64,000 bases of DNA, taken from assembly GCA_014058105.1 (NCBI GenBank), contig JACGCM010002752.1:496001-560000 (forward strand), read 5' to 3'. Under the pieces are notes generated by a model. It was given only the letters and a program-made list of their open reading frames with translations, made no database searches and was not told the DNA's origin. Of the stretch, positions 12,701 through 31,627 are shown piece by piece. A program made the translations under genes and the position numbers. Origin of the DNA: Kingdonia uniflora. Taxonomy: Eukaryota; Streptophyta; Magnoliopsida; Ranunculales; Circaeasteraceae. The stretch's first letter is position 1; each line of letters starts with the position of its first letter.

Positions 12701-14954
12701 GATGTCTTATTCTGGTGAATTTGTAGCTTCATGTTCCAGAACTGGCACTGGCATATTGCGACCGCATTTACGAAACTGGGCAGCATCAACCTCGTTCAGA
12801 TTTGCTTAATAACATCTATCTCACTCTTCTGCAAATCTATCTCGATCCACGGAAGACAACTAAGGAGTTTGAAAAGCGAATAAGGAATGTAGTGTCGTCC
12901 AAGAACATCGGCATCCAAAAGCCTGGCCATGTCAAAGTCAAAGGGGGTCGTTTTAGTAAGAAAATTGCCGAGATTGAGGGTGCAGAGGAACTGCAACTCA
13001 GTGCTAGCAGCACTGACAATGGTAAGAGTGATGGTGATGGTGATAGGGATGGGGATGGGGATGAACCCAATGATGAAGGAGGTTCTGTTATTATGACTGA
13101 TGAGGTTCTGGATCTCTTATCTCGGAGATGGGATAGAATAAATGGAGCTCAGGCCCTGAAGCTCTTACCAAGAGATACTAAACTACGGGTATGATATTAA
13201 CTTTTTCTATTTGCAGATATAATTTTAATTAATCTGCTATACATATGCTGTGGCATTCACCCTTTTTTGTTCTTCAAATTTTCGATATGATAAACCATGT
13301 CAATGCCACTTTTACCTGGAATGTTCTACCTCAGATTTCGTGCATCTCGCAAGAGTACATCAAGTTGCGCGACTTACGTCTTATAAATGCCAAAAAAGTT
13401 ACAGCATTTTATTACAATATGCCCCGGTTTATTGCCAGAAACGATTTTGAAAACAAATATCAGACCAAAACCATGTACCCCAACCTACCCTCCCCCCCCC
13501 GTACCTGTCTACCGCAGTTTTAAAACTCTGGTACATGGTGTGAATAATTTCATTTTCCACCTACCTACATGATCAGGATGCTGCCAGCATTTATTTAGCA
13601 AGTTATCTATTCTTTTTGAATTATCTAAAGCAAAATTATCATGAGTTCTAGAGCACTTGGTGGTCTGTGAGCTTTCATCTAAGTTTTGTTATTTTCAGTG
13701 GGTCTTCAATTTAATTGTACACAATTGAAAAGTTTTTTTTTTAAAAAACAGAACTTGCTTTCATTCCTCGAACCACTTCTGAAAAAATCCAGTGAAGCAC
13801 AGCGGAACTTGTCGGTCGTCAAGAGTTTGCGACAGAGTGAAAATTTGCAGGTGCGTAGAAATATTGATTTTGTACCTTTTACTTTATTTATCGTAAATTT
13901 TATTGTCAAAGAAGGTATTAGTGAGGATACAAGTTGTTTATTTTGTGCTGGCAAACAATTGTGAAACTGAGATAACCACTGCATACTGTACCCGCCAAGA
14001 CTAGTGAAGTATAATCTGCCTATATCATCCGATCCCTATTCATTTACTCCATTTAATGTATCTAAACTTGAAGTTGTTAAATATTAAGATCACTCTGATC
14101 AATATCAAATGTACAGTTGGACCTATCACATCCGTCTCAAATATCTCTAAATTTCTCGGTAAAAAAACACTTTCCAAACTATGTCACAAAGGATTAATCA
14201 GTGTTTAATCTTTGGATTATCCGAATTTGCCAGAATCACACGTTATGAACGAGCTGGAAAAACTAAACACTATTACAAGTTGTATTTTTGTGCTTTTTGT
14301 GTGTGTGTGTTCGGTAGCAATCTTTTCAGTACCTCTCGCCGTATATGTTTTATATCTTTACCTATATATGTACGTAACTTATGCTTAGATATAGACTAGA
14401 ATTGAGATGTACCTTTAATGTTTGGACTAATGTTTAGGCCCCCTTTTCTTTTCTTTTTTGGTTATTTTAATTGATATACTTCACTTCTCATTAATGATTT
14501 ATGCCTATCAACCTATATCTCAAGGTTGAAAAGTCCATTACCTGATTTTGATCAATTTTATACTTGTTCCTCCTATAAAGAGTTATTACCTAATTAAACT
14601 AACTTATTTTAGCCGGGCCAGCGAACTTTTATAAATTAAGTCCATTTCGTGAGGCTTTTAATGCTTGATCAACCTTCTAAAACATTATTCAGTTTTTAGT
14701 TCTTGTTCTTGTTATACTATTAATATTCTAATCAGTGTTTTTTTTAACAGGTGAAAGATGAAGTATATAAGCTTAGAAGAACAGTGGTGAAGATAAGCAA
14801 CGATAGCATCTGCTCTCTCTGCAAGAAAAAGATTGGGACTAGTGTTTTTGCAGTCTACCCTAATGGAAAAACACTTGTCCACTTTGTTTGCTTTAGAGAT
14901 TCGCAGAGTATTAAAGCCGTGGGGAAAGGAACACCACTGAGGAAGCGGGGATAG
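55..14954 (+). CDS. VPS39: VPS39/VAM6-like HOPS tethering subunit, 3' part (10 exons)
   Basis: Exons: 55-186, 299-442, 4805-4917, 6225-6660, 9545-9874, 10879-11100, 11408-11650, 12727-13188, 13752-13850, 14751-14954. All join in phase with AG/GT borders and give 794 residues plus a stop. The first codons lie left of the window. VPS39 is a cytosolic subunit of the HOPS complex that tethers membranes for fusion with the vacuole, and it binds Rab7-type GTPases. Exons 1-2 encode the end of the CNH/citron-like beta-propeller (DNIGVFVDQSGKLL, YGLFPVPLGAQ). Exons 3-7 encode the alpha-solenoid with the clathrin-heavy-chain-type repeat. The end carries the VPS39 zinc-binding domain, with CSLCKKK near its start and HFVCF later. 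Exon 8 includes an acidic Asp-Gly linker. Family recognition is from the colinear match to plant VPS39. The total length expected for the family, near 980 residues, implies about 190 residues are missing upstream. Confidence 0.95.
677..2714 (-). mobile_element. Small non-autonomous LTR element (TRIM-like), interrupted
   Basis: It lies in VPS39 intron 2. The two LTRs are direct repeats: the 5' LTR (minus strand) at 2365-2714, about 350 bp, and the 3' LTR at 677-712 plus 1524-1819, about 327 bp once the inserted solo LTR is removed. Shared blocks include CCTAGGGGATG and CGCGGTC(T/A)TGAGAACCGTG. A polypurine-like tract (AAAGTCGGGGTGAG, minus strand) sits beside the 3' LTR. A sequence resembling an initiator-Met primer site (GCTCTGGTAGCA on the plus strand, near 2350) sits beside the 5' LTR. 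The 545-bp interior has only a degenerate acidic reading frame and no protease, reverse transcriptase or integrase. No convincing target duplication was found (AATCT left, AATTC right). Confidence 0.8.
713..1523. mobile_element. Solo LTR, GC/CpG-rich, inserted in the TRIM-like element
   Basis: This 811-bp block begins TGTGACG and ends CGTGTCA (TG...CA termini). It is flanked on both sides by the 5-bp direct repeat ATTAG (708-712 and 1524-1528). Removing it together with one ATTAG restores continuity with the intact LTR at 2365-2714. It has no internal coding domain and no second copy in this window, so it is read as a solo LTR left after LTR-LTR recombination. Base composition is much richer in G+C and CpG than the surrounding intron, with blocks such as GCGCGCGCCGCG near 1260. 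Family is probably Ty3/Gypsy, but that is inferred only from the 5-bp duplication and length. Confidence 0.75.
2715..4804. other. Remainder of VPS39 intron 2
   Basis: About 2.1 kb of intron with no recognisable gene or well-delimited element. Short reading frames at 3002-3262 (+), 3959-4153 (-) and 4284-4508 (+) show no family motif. The composition changes along the stretch (a GA-rich block near 3960-4130), which suggests old transposon debris that I cannot classify. Confidence 0.5.
6720..6764. repeat. (TG)n microsatellite followed by G run
   Basis: About 16 TG units followed by a run of 12 G, starting 60 bp after the donor site of VPS39 exon 4. The length is likely polymorphic. Confidence 0.95.
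7651..9208 (+). mobile_element. Small non-autonomous LTR element (TRIM-like)
   Basis: It lies in VPS39 intron 4. The LTRs are at 7651-8025 (375 bp) and 8819-9208 (390 bp). Both start TGATGGGTTATGTGGTCG and end TTTGCATCA. After the 5' LTR, TGGTATTTAGAGC (about 8031-8043) is a one-step variant of the initiator-Met primer site TGGTATCAGAGC. Before the 3' LTR lies the polypurine tract AAAGTCGGGGAGAG. The flanks AACT (7647-7650) and AACT (9209-9212) are a likely target duplication. The 793-bp interior has a short degenerate frame (ATG at about 8182, encoding ASKKSMGRPPSLEARVERID) and lacks pol domains, so it must have been mobilised in trans. Confidence 0.82.
11884..12149. repeat. Tandem duplication, 136-bp unit
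   Basis: Two adjacent copies (11884-12019 and 12020 to about 12149) share GATCTAATAA(A/G)TTTAGATCC at the start and CATCTGGATAA(A/G)TTGGTCAAT at the end, with only a few mismatches. The repeat lies in VPS39 intron 7 (11651-12726). Confidence 0.85.
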
Positions 14955-15670
14955 TTTGGTTTTGTTCTTGGGTGACAAGGTGAGACAAATTCTCTAATTC
15001 ATAAATTCAGAGTAAGATATACCGTAATATCCCCCATGTATCTGCCCATAATGGATATATATATATATATATTGGATACAATTCGCAAGGTTCTTAAATC
15101 CACTATTTTCCGAACACGTGTATATTGTTGAATTTAGTCATTTGCTTTATAATAACTACTATCTAACGTTTTAGATCCAATTTTTGAGCAGTGTTCCTTT
15201 GGGTGCAGAAACAATCCTGGAAGGTATTGACTTTCACCGTCCTGTTATTACCTTCGACCTCTACCTTCACTATCATGACGATTTGAGTGGGAAAAAGTTG
15301 AGCTCTGCAATGTGCTTTCTCAGCATGGAGATTGGTGATAAATTTGACTGTTTGAGGATGCACTGCAGTATTGTGATTTATTTGGAGAAAGTTCACGCAG
15401 CTGATGAAAATGTGGTTGCTTAGATACTTGACAAATGGCAGTGAAAGAAGGAAAGCGGTCTATGAATCTCTTAAGACACCAGATTTGATCTGTTGGTAAA
15501 GATTTTGCAACTCGAGATGTGTGTTTTTGGTGTGTTTTTCAGGTTGGTGGCAATACATGTGCAGTGTAAAGAGTTAGTTGTTTATGATTATTATAAGTGT
15601 GGGAGATGTAGTCCTGAGTGTAATGTGTGAAGAAAGCTTAATTATATAGAACTTGTGTAACTCTTACCAT
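14955..15670 (+). other. VPS39 3' region, probable 3' UTR
   Basis: Sequence downstream of the VPS39 stop codon. The reading frame at 15184-15423 matches no family I know and lies in what is most simply the 3' untranslated region. An intron within the UTR is possible (donor near 14981, acceptor near 15175) but not provable here. A short TA repeat sits at about 15055-15073. The 3' end is not defined; poly(A)-signal-like AATAAA occurs near 15743. Confidence 0.45.
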
Positions 15671-16294
15671 TTTTAAACTGTATCTACGCTTGGTTGAGGC
15701 AGATATTGAAATATGAGAACTGGAAAAATATTTACCATTCTAAATAAAATTACAAGGAATGCAAATCAATGCCTTACTATTTATCATATATGCACGCTAT
15801 GTGTAAGTAAATAATATTTTTGACCAGATGTTGTAGCCAAACTGCCAAAAAATCAATTCCGTGGTGCTATATGCATATAGTGCAAAGCTTTTCTTTTGTG
15901 CCTTGACAGGATTTGATAGACTTGCGAGCTATTTTGATACTCGTACATTGAAGTGGCTATGGCTATGGCTATGAAATTACATAATTTTTGTTGCGACACC
16001 CTTAATGGTCTTTCCACTTCTGAAAAATATACTGAAACTGCAGAGTAGTTCTCAGACTGGCTCAAAACCTTAGATGGGCACTGTATTTACCAAAAACTTG
16101 TACAAACGTGGTATACATAAGCTGAAGGGATTTAGTTAGTCAACTTCCATAATTACGCAAGCCGAAATCATTATATTACCAAACTATCCTTCATCCTAAA
16201 CTGTAATTACGAATTTCAGGTTTTTGCTTCGTTTTCTTCAACGAACTGTCTCTAACGAGAGTAAATAATCACAGAGACAAAATCTCTCTTTCCA
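15671..16294 (+). promoter_or_regulatory. Upstream region of NDUFS8 gene
   Basis: Intergenic stretch that must hold the promoter and 5' UTR of the complex I gene, on the same strand as VPS39. It includes a short (TGGCTA)-type repeat near 15953-15972. No confident TATA box or transcription start was identified. Confidence 0.4.
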
Positions 16295-26096
<9,802 letters not shown>

Positions 26097-26896
26097 TCAC
26101 TCTGATGATTGTACGCAACAATTCAAAGCCAGTCATTTGGCTTAAGAATGTGAAAATAAAGATGACTTTGAATTTTGTGCTTATTTCTTCATTTTTAGTT
26201 GGACTTCTTACTTTTTGTTTGTGATATATATATTTGATTTCTTTGCTGTTCTAGAGATGGGATGAGATAAGCAATATATTTTAGTTGTTTGATCCACATA
26301 AAAGGGTGTGAAGGAAAACTTTTGATTAGTATATTCTACTTAATTGGTGAATGAAGCCCTTCGTAAATTGCTGATATACTCTTCTTATGCAGAAGAGAAC
26401 AGGGGTGTGGTTTCCACTTGGAGTGGATTTAAATTAGTTCGGTAGTGGAGTTTGGGGAACAATTTGACAATTTGTTCCAGGAACTTGCGGAACTCTAGGA
26501 AAGGAAGTTGCATCCACAAGCGTACCATTTAGGTTGTAATGGTGAAAATGTTGCAGTGGTAGTAACAGCAAAGAGCATGATGTCCATAATGATAAGAACC
26601 ACCTTCAGTATACCGCAATTAATAATAATTTTAGGGTAAAAACTAGTGGGGCGCTTGTTTTTCCACTTGAAATTGCCGACTGCTTAATGGTTAGATTGTG
26701 CTCATTCAACTGGTGTTCTTTTTGTTTTTGCGACTGGTTTTCGTCCAACACATTTTTTGTGTGCCTACTTTTTAGCAGTTTTTATTAAGCAACAAAAACT
26801 TGCTTACTAACTTTCATTAAGTAGTCAACACCTTAGTACAACATTCAACAAAAATTTATTTAGACTTTTTATTTACCAAATTATCTTACAAATATA
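26097..26896. other. NDUFS8 3' flank
   Basis: Downstream region of the complex I gene. The first 100-200 bp are presumably 3' UTR (AATAAA-like sequence near 26154). At about 26648, GGGGCGCTTGTTTTTCCAC resembles the terminal repeat of the MITE that starts at 26897, but I found no matching right end, so it may be a truncated relative. Confidence 0.4.
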
Positions 26897-27131
26897 GGTG
26901 GCGTTTGTTTTTTCACCAAGTCAGACTCAGAGGTTTAAGTCAGAGTCTGTTCAGTGATTTGGACTAACTCATCACGCTTAGAGGTGTTCCTTTTTTGCAC
27001 ATACTTAAATTTTTTCACTTAAAACTGCCCTCTCCACTCAGATCCAATATGCAATTTGAGTCTGAGTCTGAGTCTCGTTTTCTCTCCACTTAGACTCAGA
27101 TCAACTCAGAGGCGAAAAAACAAATGGCCCC
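26897..27131. mobile_element. MITE with about 21-bp terminal inverted repeats
   Basis: The left end GGTGGCGTTTGTTTTTTCACC matches the reverse complement of the right end (GGGGCCATTTGTTTTTTCGCC) at about 17 of 21 positions. The interior repeats GACTCAGA words in both orientations. The flanking trinucleotide ATA on both sides would suit a PIF/Harbinger-type 3-bp duplication, but that is weak evidence. No coding capacity. Confidence 0.6.
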
Positions 27132-27387
27132 ATAGTGTACGAAATTTAGAGCTCTACTTACCCAAAACCTATAAAAAAAATCTTTCTTTTAGGGTGAATT
27201 TGAGAAATACTCTGATGTTTTATCATATACTAGCGAATGACTCCAACATTTCCATTTTATTGTGTTTGGTCCAAATGGTCAACTGCAATTGACCCTGGTC
27301 AAGCCTAGGTGGATTTAAAAAAATACAAAACTACCCTTTCCTTTAAAAATCATAATAAACAATTAAAAAAAAAACTGAACCTAGAGT

Positions 27388-27555
27388 CATTCGAACGACT
27401 TGCCAATTTTAGCCTAAAAACAGAAGCAATTATAATTGGTCTTTTGGGAACCTATGTTGTTCGAACGACTTGCCAATTTAAGCCTGCAAAACGAGGCAGC
27501 TAGAATTGGTCTTCTAGGAACCTATGTTATTTGAACAACTAGCCAATTTAAGCTA
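27388..27555. repeat. Subterminal tandem repeat of the MULE
   Basis: About two and a half degenerate units of roughly 76 bp. Each contains TCGAACGACTTGCCAATTT (or a variant), then AATTGGTCTTYTRGGAACCTATGTT. They begin at the inner edge of the left TIR. Confidence 0.75.
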
Positions 27556-28422
27556 AAAATTGACACAGGCAGATTGACTTGGCTTTCATCATATCTCTGC
27601 AAACAACAAAATATTCATTAAAACCTGCAAATATGCACAAATATCCAATAAATCTGCAAACAAAATAGGCCCAAACAACACAATAAACACAAACAACAAA
27701 ATAGGAACATGATATCCATTACAAAATAAGGTTTGGAAGTCATCCACAAAACATATCCACCAAACAAAAAGCAATAAAATATATGGTTCACATTGCCTTA
27801 AACATCACATTTTACCAAAAACTGAAAAGTAGTGATCAATTCAGCATCAATTCAACCAACACTTTAGGGGTTCCAAGCTGGCCTGCCTTGATTGAATGAC
27901 CTTCTGTATAGGTTTTCCCTACTCAATATTGGCCTAGGTGTGAGATTCACTGTTGAGACTTGAATTGGCTAAGAAGCTTGTGTAGGTGGTTGGCTTGAGG
28001 GTTGATTTGTGTTCATTTGCGAATGACTTGTCAACCAGCATTCTACAAATCTAGTTTGAGTTGGAGTTAAGTTTTGGAAGCTGTTGGTACCTCTCCCTCC
28101 CCTCCTGCCTTGTCTTTCACATCTTGTAGTTGGTTGACTGCTAGTATCTTGAGAAGTTTGTACATTAGATGATGTCTCAGTGGCTTTATTAGATGCCCTC
28201 CCTCTACCTCTATTAGATGTCCTCCCTCTACCTCTATTAGATGCCCTTCAACCTCTTCCTCCTTGAACTGTAGTTTCGAGGCTTGTGTATTTCCAAGTAC
28301 ATGTTATGCTTGTGGTTTAGGTCTGCTTCCCCTTGGGTCTCCAAGTACTTCTAACAGTATTAGGAGGTGTATCAAATCCTAGCTCATTTTTGAATCGTGT
28401 TTGAGCATGTGGAGTGTCAACT

Positions 28423-30457
28423 CTAGACTTGGTTGAAAATTGATAGTTTTTGGTGGGGCAGGAGGTCCTTTGCAAGTTTTTTTTTATTATGCCCAAACAT
28501 TCCACATTTTTTCTGTTGGCCTTTTGCTTCATATGAATATCTTATTCTTACTTTCCTTGGTCTACCAGGACCTCTCACAGGTGGTGGGGGTTCACACTGC
28601 CTCTGTGGCTGCAAAAAAGACAAGTACAAAACAAACACATAAGTGAACTCAACAAGTTCAGAGCAAGCATATTAGTGAACTCAACAAGTACAAAACAAGC
28701 ATATTAGTGAAATAAATGTAAGTATCTTACTTTGCCCCAATTTGATGAGTCAGACACATCATGAATAACTCCTCTATATGTTCTTACATATGATGAAACA
28801 TGGTGAAATGAACTACATAACATGTTCCAGTATAAGAAAACAAATTTAGAATAATATGGAGAAGTAAATAGATAAAAAAAACTTAAATACAAACTTTTCC
28901 CTCCCAAAGTAACCTCATTGGCACAATCACACTAGCTACATGAATGCAAGGGAATCCTGAGAGTTGCCACTCATTACATTCACGTGTATGTGAAGCAAGG
29001 TTGAACTTCCATCTAATCCTAGTGGATCTTATTGCTGCAAAAGTATCTTTGTCTTTTCCTTCAAAGTGGTAGCCCCCATAATGCTTCTTCAATTCCTCAA
29101 TGTGTGTTAGAGCTCTGGGTACAAGTCCATCCTGATCCCAGGTTGCTGCCTTGTTTTTTCTTTCATACATCAACTTTATTAGCATTAAGTTCATCCTCTT
29201 AATAGGTTTATCCCTAATCCTCATTATCCACCAATTAAATGATTCAAAAAAGTTATTTGTGATGTGTTTACACTTTGAAGTAAAATCAAAGTGTGATCTA
29301 CACTATGAATTGTATGGTTCTCTATCCAACCATTCTTTTGCTATATGATCATCTTCTTGGAGTTTGTCTAGGATAAATTGTCTTGACATCTCTTACTAAG
29401 TTTTCAACTTCATTTGCCACCCACTGTGTATTAGCCAACTTGTTCCCACTCCCTAATTTCCTCTTGCAATCATGTTCAAAATGATAACCTTTTAATTCCA
29501 TGGTATGCCCATCATTCAACTTTGATACAAAAGCTAACCACTTACACTTGGGGGATCAAAACACTTCATTCTCAATCTGATACTTTCATTCTTGATATAA
29601 ATGTAATTAAACTGCCATATTATTACAAAACTCTTGAAATACTTTCTTGCATCAAAAACAGTTGGCCACAACATTCCTACTGCCAACTCTTTGTATACAG
29701 GCTCAATAGTTTCCTTAAACAAGTTCTTATCTTTATCTGCATATATATTGTCTGTCTGCTCAGCCAATCTCTCAAATTCTTCTCCTCCTTGGAGCTCTTC
29801 AACAGTAGACAAATCATCCCTATACTGTGATGAATGGGTGCTGTAATAACCCTCTTCAGGAGCTAAATTATTAACATCCAATTCAGCATTACGACCATCT
29901 CCTACTTCAGCTTCTATTTCATCTCCCACTTCAGCTTCTATGTCATCTCCTACTTCATCTTTTTTATTAGTTCAAATATTAATCCCAATCTCTTCCAAAT
30001 ACTCTTCATCATAGTCCTTAGATAACTCCTTATCACTGTCATATGTTTGAGGAAGTTTATCCAATGTTTTTTCTGGTAGCACACTAGGTTTTGACTTCTT
30101 TGGCATTTTCATCTTGTGGTCAACCCCTTCTTTATTCCTTTTTGCAGATGTTTTTGAATTTTGAGCTGGTTTTGGATGCTTGAATGGCTTTTGGATTGTG
30201 TCTGGATTGAAATAAAAAATATTAACTATGTAATAAAAGTAGGTTACTCCAACTTGCTCTTTATCACCTTCTGCACAGATCTCTCTCAACTCCTTGTCAT
30301 TGTGAATACAAAATGAGGCTCCCTTATGCAGACAACACACCTCAACACCTGCCCCTTTAGGAACATAGTCACAATCTTCCTCTATGTTTATTATACTAGA
30401 TACCTTAGATACAAAACTGTTAAATTCAAGCTTTTGACCCTCTACATTTGGAAGCAT
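28423..30457 (-). pseudogene. MULE transposase gene, internally deleted
   Basis: Reading the minus strand from right to left. First is an N-terminal acidic/PB1-like region (29972-30457, ILE-rich start and KPKAQ-type basic patch at its end), then an acidic segment at 29534-29929. Then comes part of the MuDR N-terminal domain (KLNDGHTMELKGYHFEHDC, about 29450-29530). This runs within about 20-50 bp into a C-terminal segment (ESFNWWI at about 29225-29245, then 28883-29224). That segment includes the SWIM zinc finger, read as CNEWQLSGFPCIHV with C, C and H ligands. A basic tail with GPGRPRK and a zinc-knuckle-like KCGMFGHNKKK follows at 28423-28600. The central DDE catalytic region, normally between the N-terminal and SWIM domains, is absent, and stops break the frame. 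It cannot encode an active transposase. Confidence 0.82.
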
Positions 30458-31374
30458 AATACATTTTCCCCTTTTGTATTATACATATGTTTCTACCCTG
30501 TTTCACTCACATCACCTTACTCTCCCCCATAATTGATAACCATATCCCTCATATCATACCACTACTTGTTACAACATATGAGCAACCACAGCAAAACAGT
30601 GTAAGAAACAAGACAAAACAAATCCCTAAATTTACCAAATGATAACATTATACACATAGTTTCCAAAAATCCCCAAACCTAAACCCTAATTTTTGTACAA
30701 CCTAATTAAAACAAGTCAACAGAAATTTCCAATTGAAAAAACTTAATTGATATAAGTAATTCACATACAAATACATAATTTGAAAAACCCTAATTTTTAC
30801 AATCACACCGAACCCTAATTTTAACAATCACAGTAAACGCTAATTTTTACAATCACGAAAACTCTAACTTGTTACAAATCATAGCAAAACAAAATTAATT
30901 CAAGCACACATATTCTATATACTCAGAGAGAGAAAAAAAAAAAACTTATCTCTTTAATGCTTTCCCTTTCCCTCTTCGGTGCCACCATCTTCCTTTTGAG
31001 GGTTTTTACCCATCATCAACACATACACAATAGAGGGGAAAAAGAGAAAAAAATAGAGAGATAGAGAGCTATCATTGTTTTTGAGTGAGAGAGAGAAGAG
31101 AAATAAATGGTAAAACTGGGTTCAGCCTATGTTTTTAGACAAAAATTGAAATGTCGTTCGAATGACATTTGGAGTTGTTCGAACGACTCTGGGTTCAGAT
31201 TTATTTTAATTGTTTATTATAATTTTTTAAAGGAAATGGTAGTTTGGTATTTAAAAAAATCCACGGGTGAATTAGTTGACCTTGCAAATTCGAGACTAAA
31301 CACAATAAAATGGAAATATTCGGGGTCATTGGCTAATATATGATAAAACATCAAAGTATTTCTCAAATTCATCC

Positions 31375-31627
31375 ATTCTTTTACTAGAGGTATCTAGGGC
31401 ATTGTCAATTCCTGACTAGATCTTCTAGAGTCGGAACAACGCCAGCGGACTAATTATTAATATCAACCTCGAATCGAACCCCGGATCTCGAAGTAGGTGT
31501 TACCCAAAGCCTATATTGATATTGCTGTTGTTAAACAAAACAACGTTCCTCTGCGCGTTTTATCACTGCTGCCTCCAATACAGTGAGGGGGGAGAGAGAG
31601 AGAGAGAGAGGGAGAGCTCGTGTAAAC
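31375..31627 (+). promoter_or_regulatory. Upstream region of PheRS alpha gene, with (GA)n in the 5' UTR
   Basis: Only about 250 bp separate the MULE end from the start codon. A GA microsatellite (about 31592-31614) precedes the ATG, as is common in plant 5' UTRs. Around 31470-31490 the minus strand has CGAGATCCGGGGTTCGATTC, a B-box-like tRNA/SINE relic. Part of the promoter may be transposon-derived. Confidence 0.5.

Larger units (their letters stand above)
27192..31374 (-). mobile_element. Mutator-like element (MULE) with long TIRs
   Basis: The left TIR 27192-27400 and right TIR 31174-31374 are inverted copies of about 200 bp. They share TGAATTTGAGAAATACT, TGATGTTTTATCATATA, TTTCCATTTTATTGTGTTT and ATAATAAACAATTAAA. 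The element is flanked by a 9-bp direct repeat with one mismatch (TTTCTTTTA at 27183-27191, ATTCTTTTA at 31375-31383), the duplication size typical of Mutator transposons. Inside is a broken transposase gene on the minus strand. It sits about 1.1 kb after NDUFS8 and about 250 bp before the synthetase start codon. Confidence 0.92.

Noticed and set aside
12796..13070. Minus-strand open frames opposite VPS39 exon 8
   Set aside because: Shadows of the coding strand; the Ser/Pro-rich translation reflects the Asp-Gly codon repeat.
15184..15423. 79-codon frame downstream of the VPS39 stop
   Set aside because: The VPS39 zinc-binding end already has its stop at 14954 where the family ends; this frame has no match and lies in the 3' UTR region.
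27056..27292. Frame spanning the MITE right end and MULE left end
   Set aside because: Crosses transposon boundaries; not a gene.
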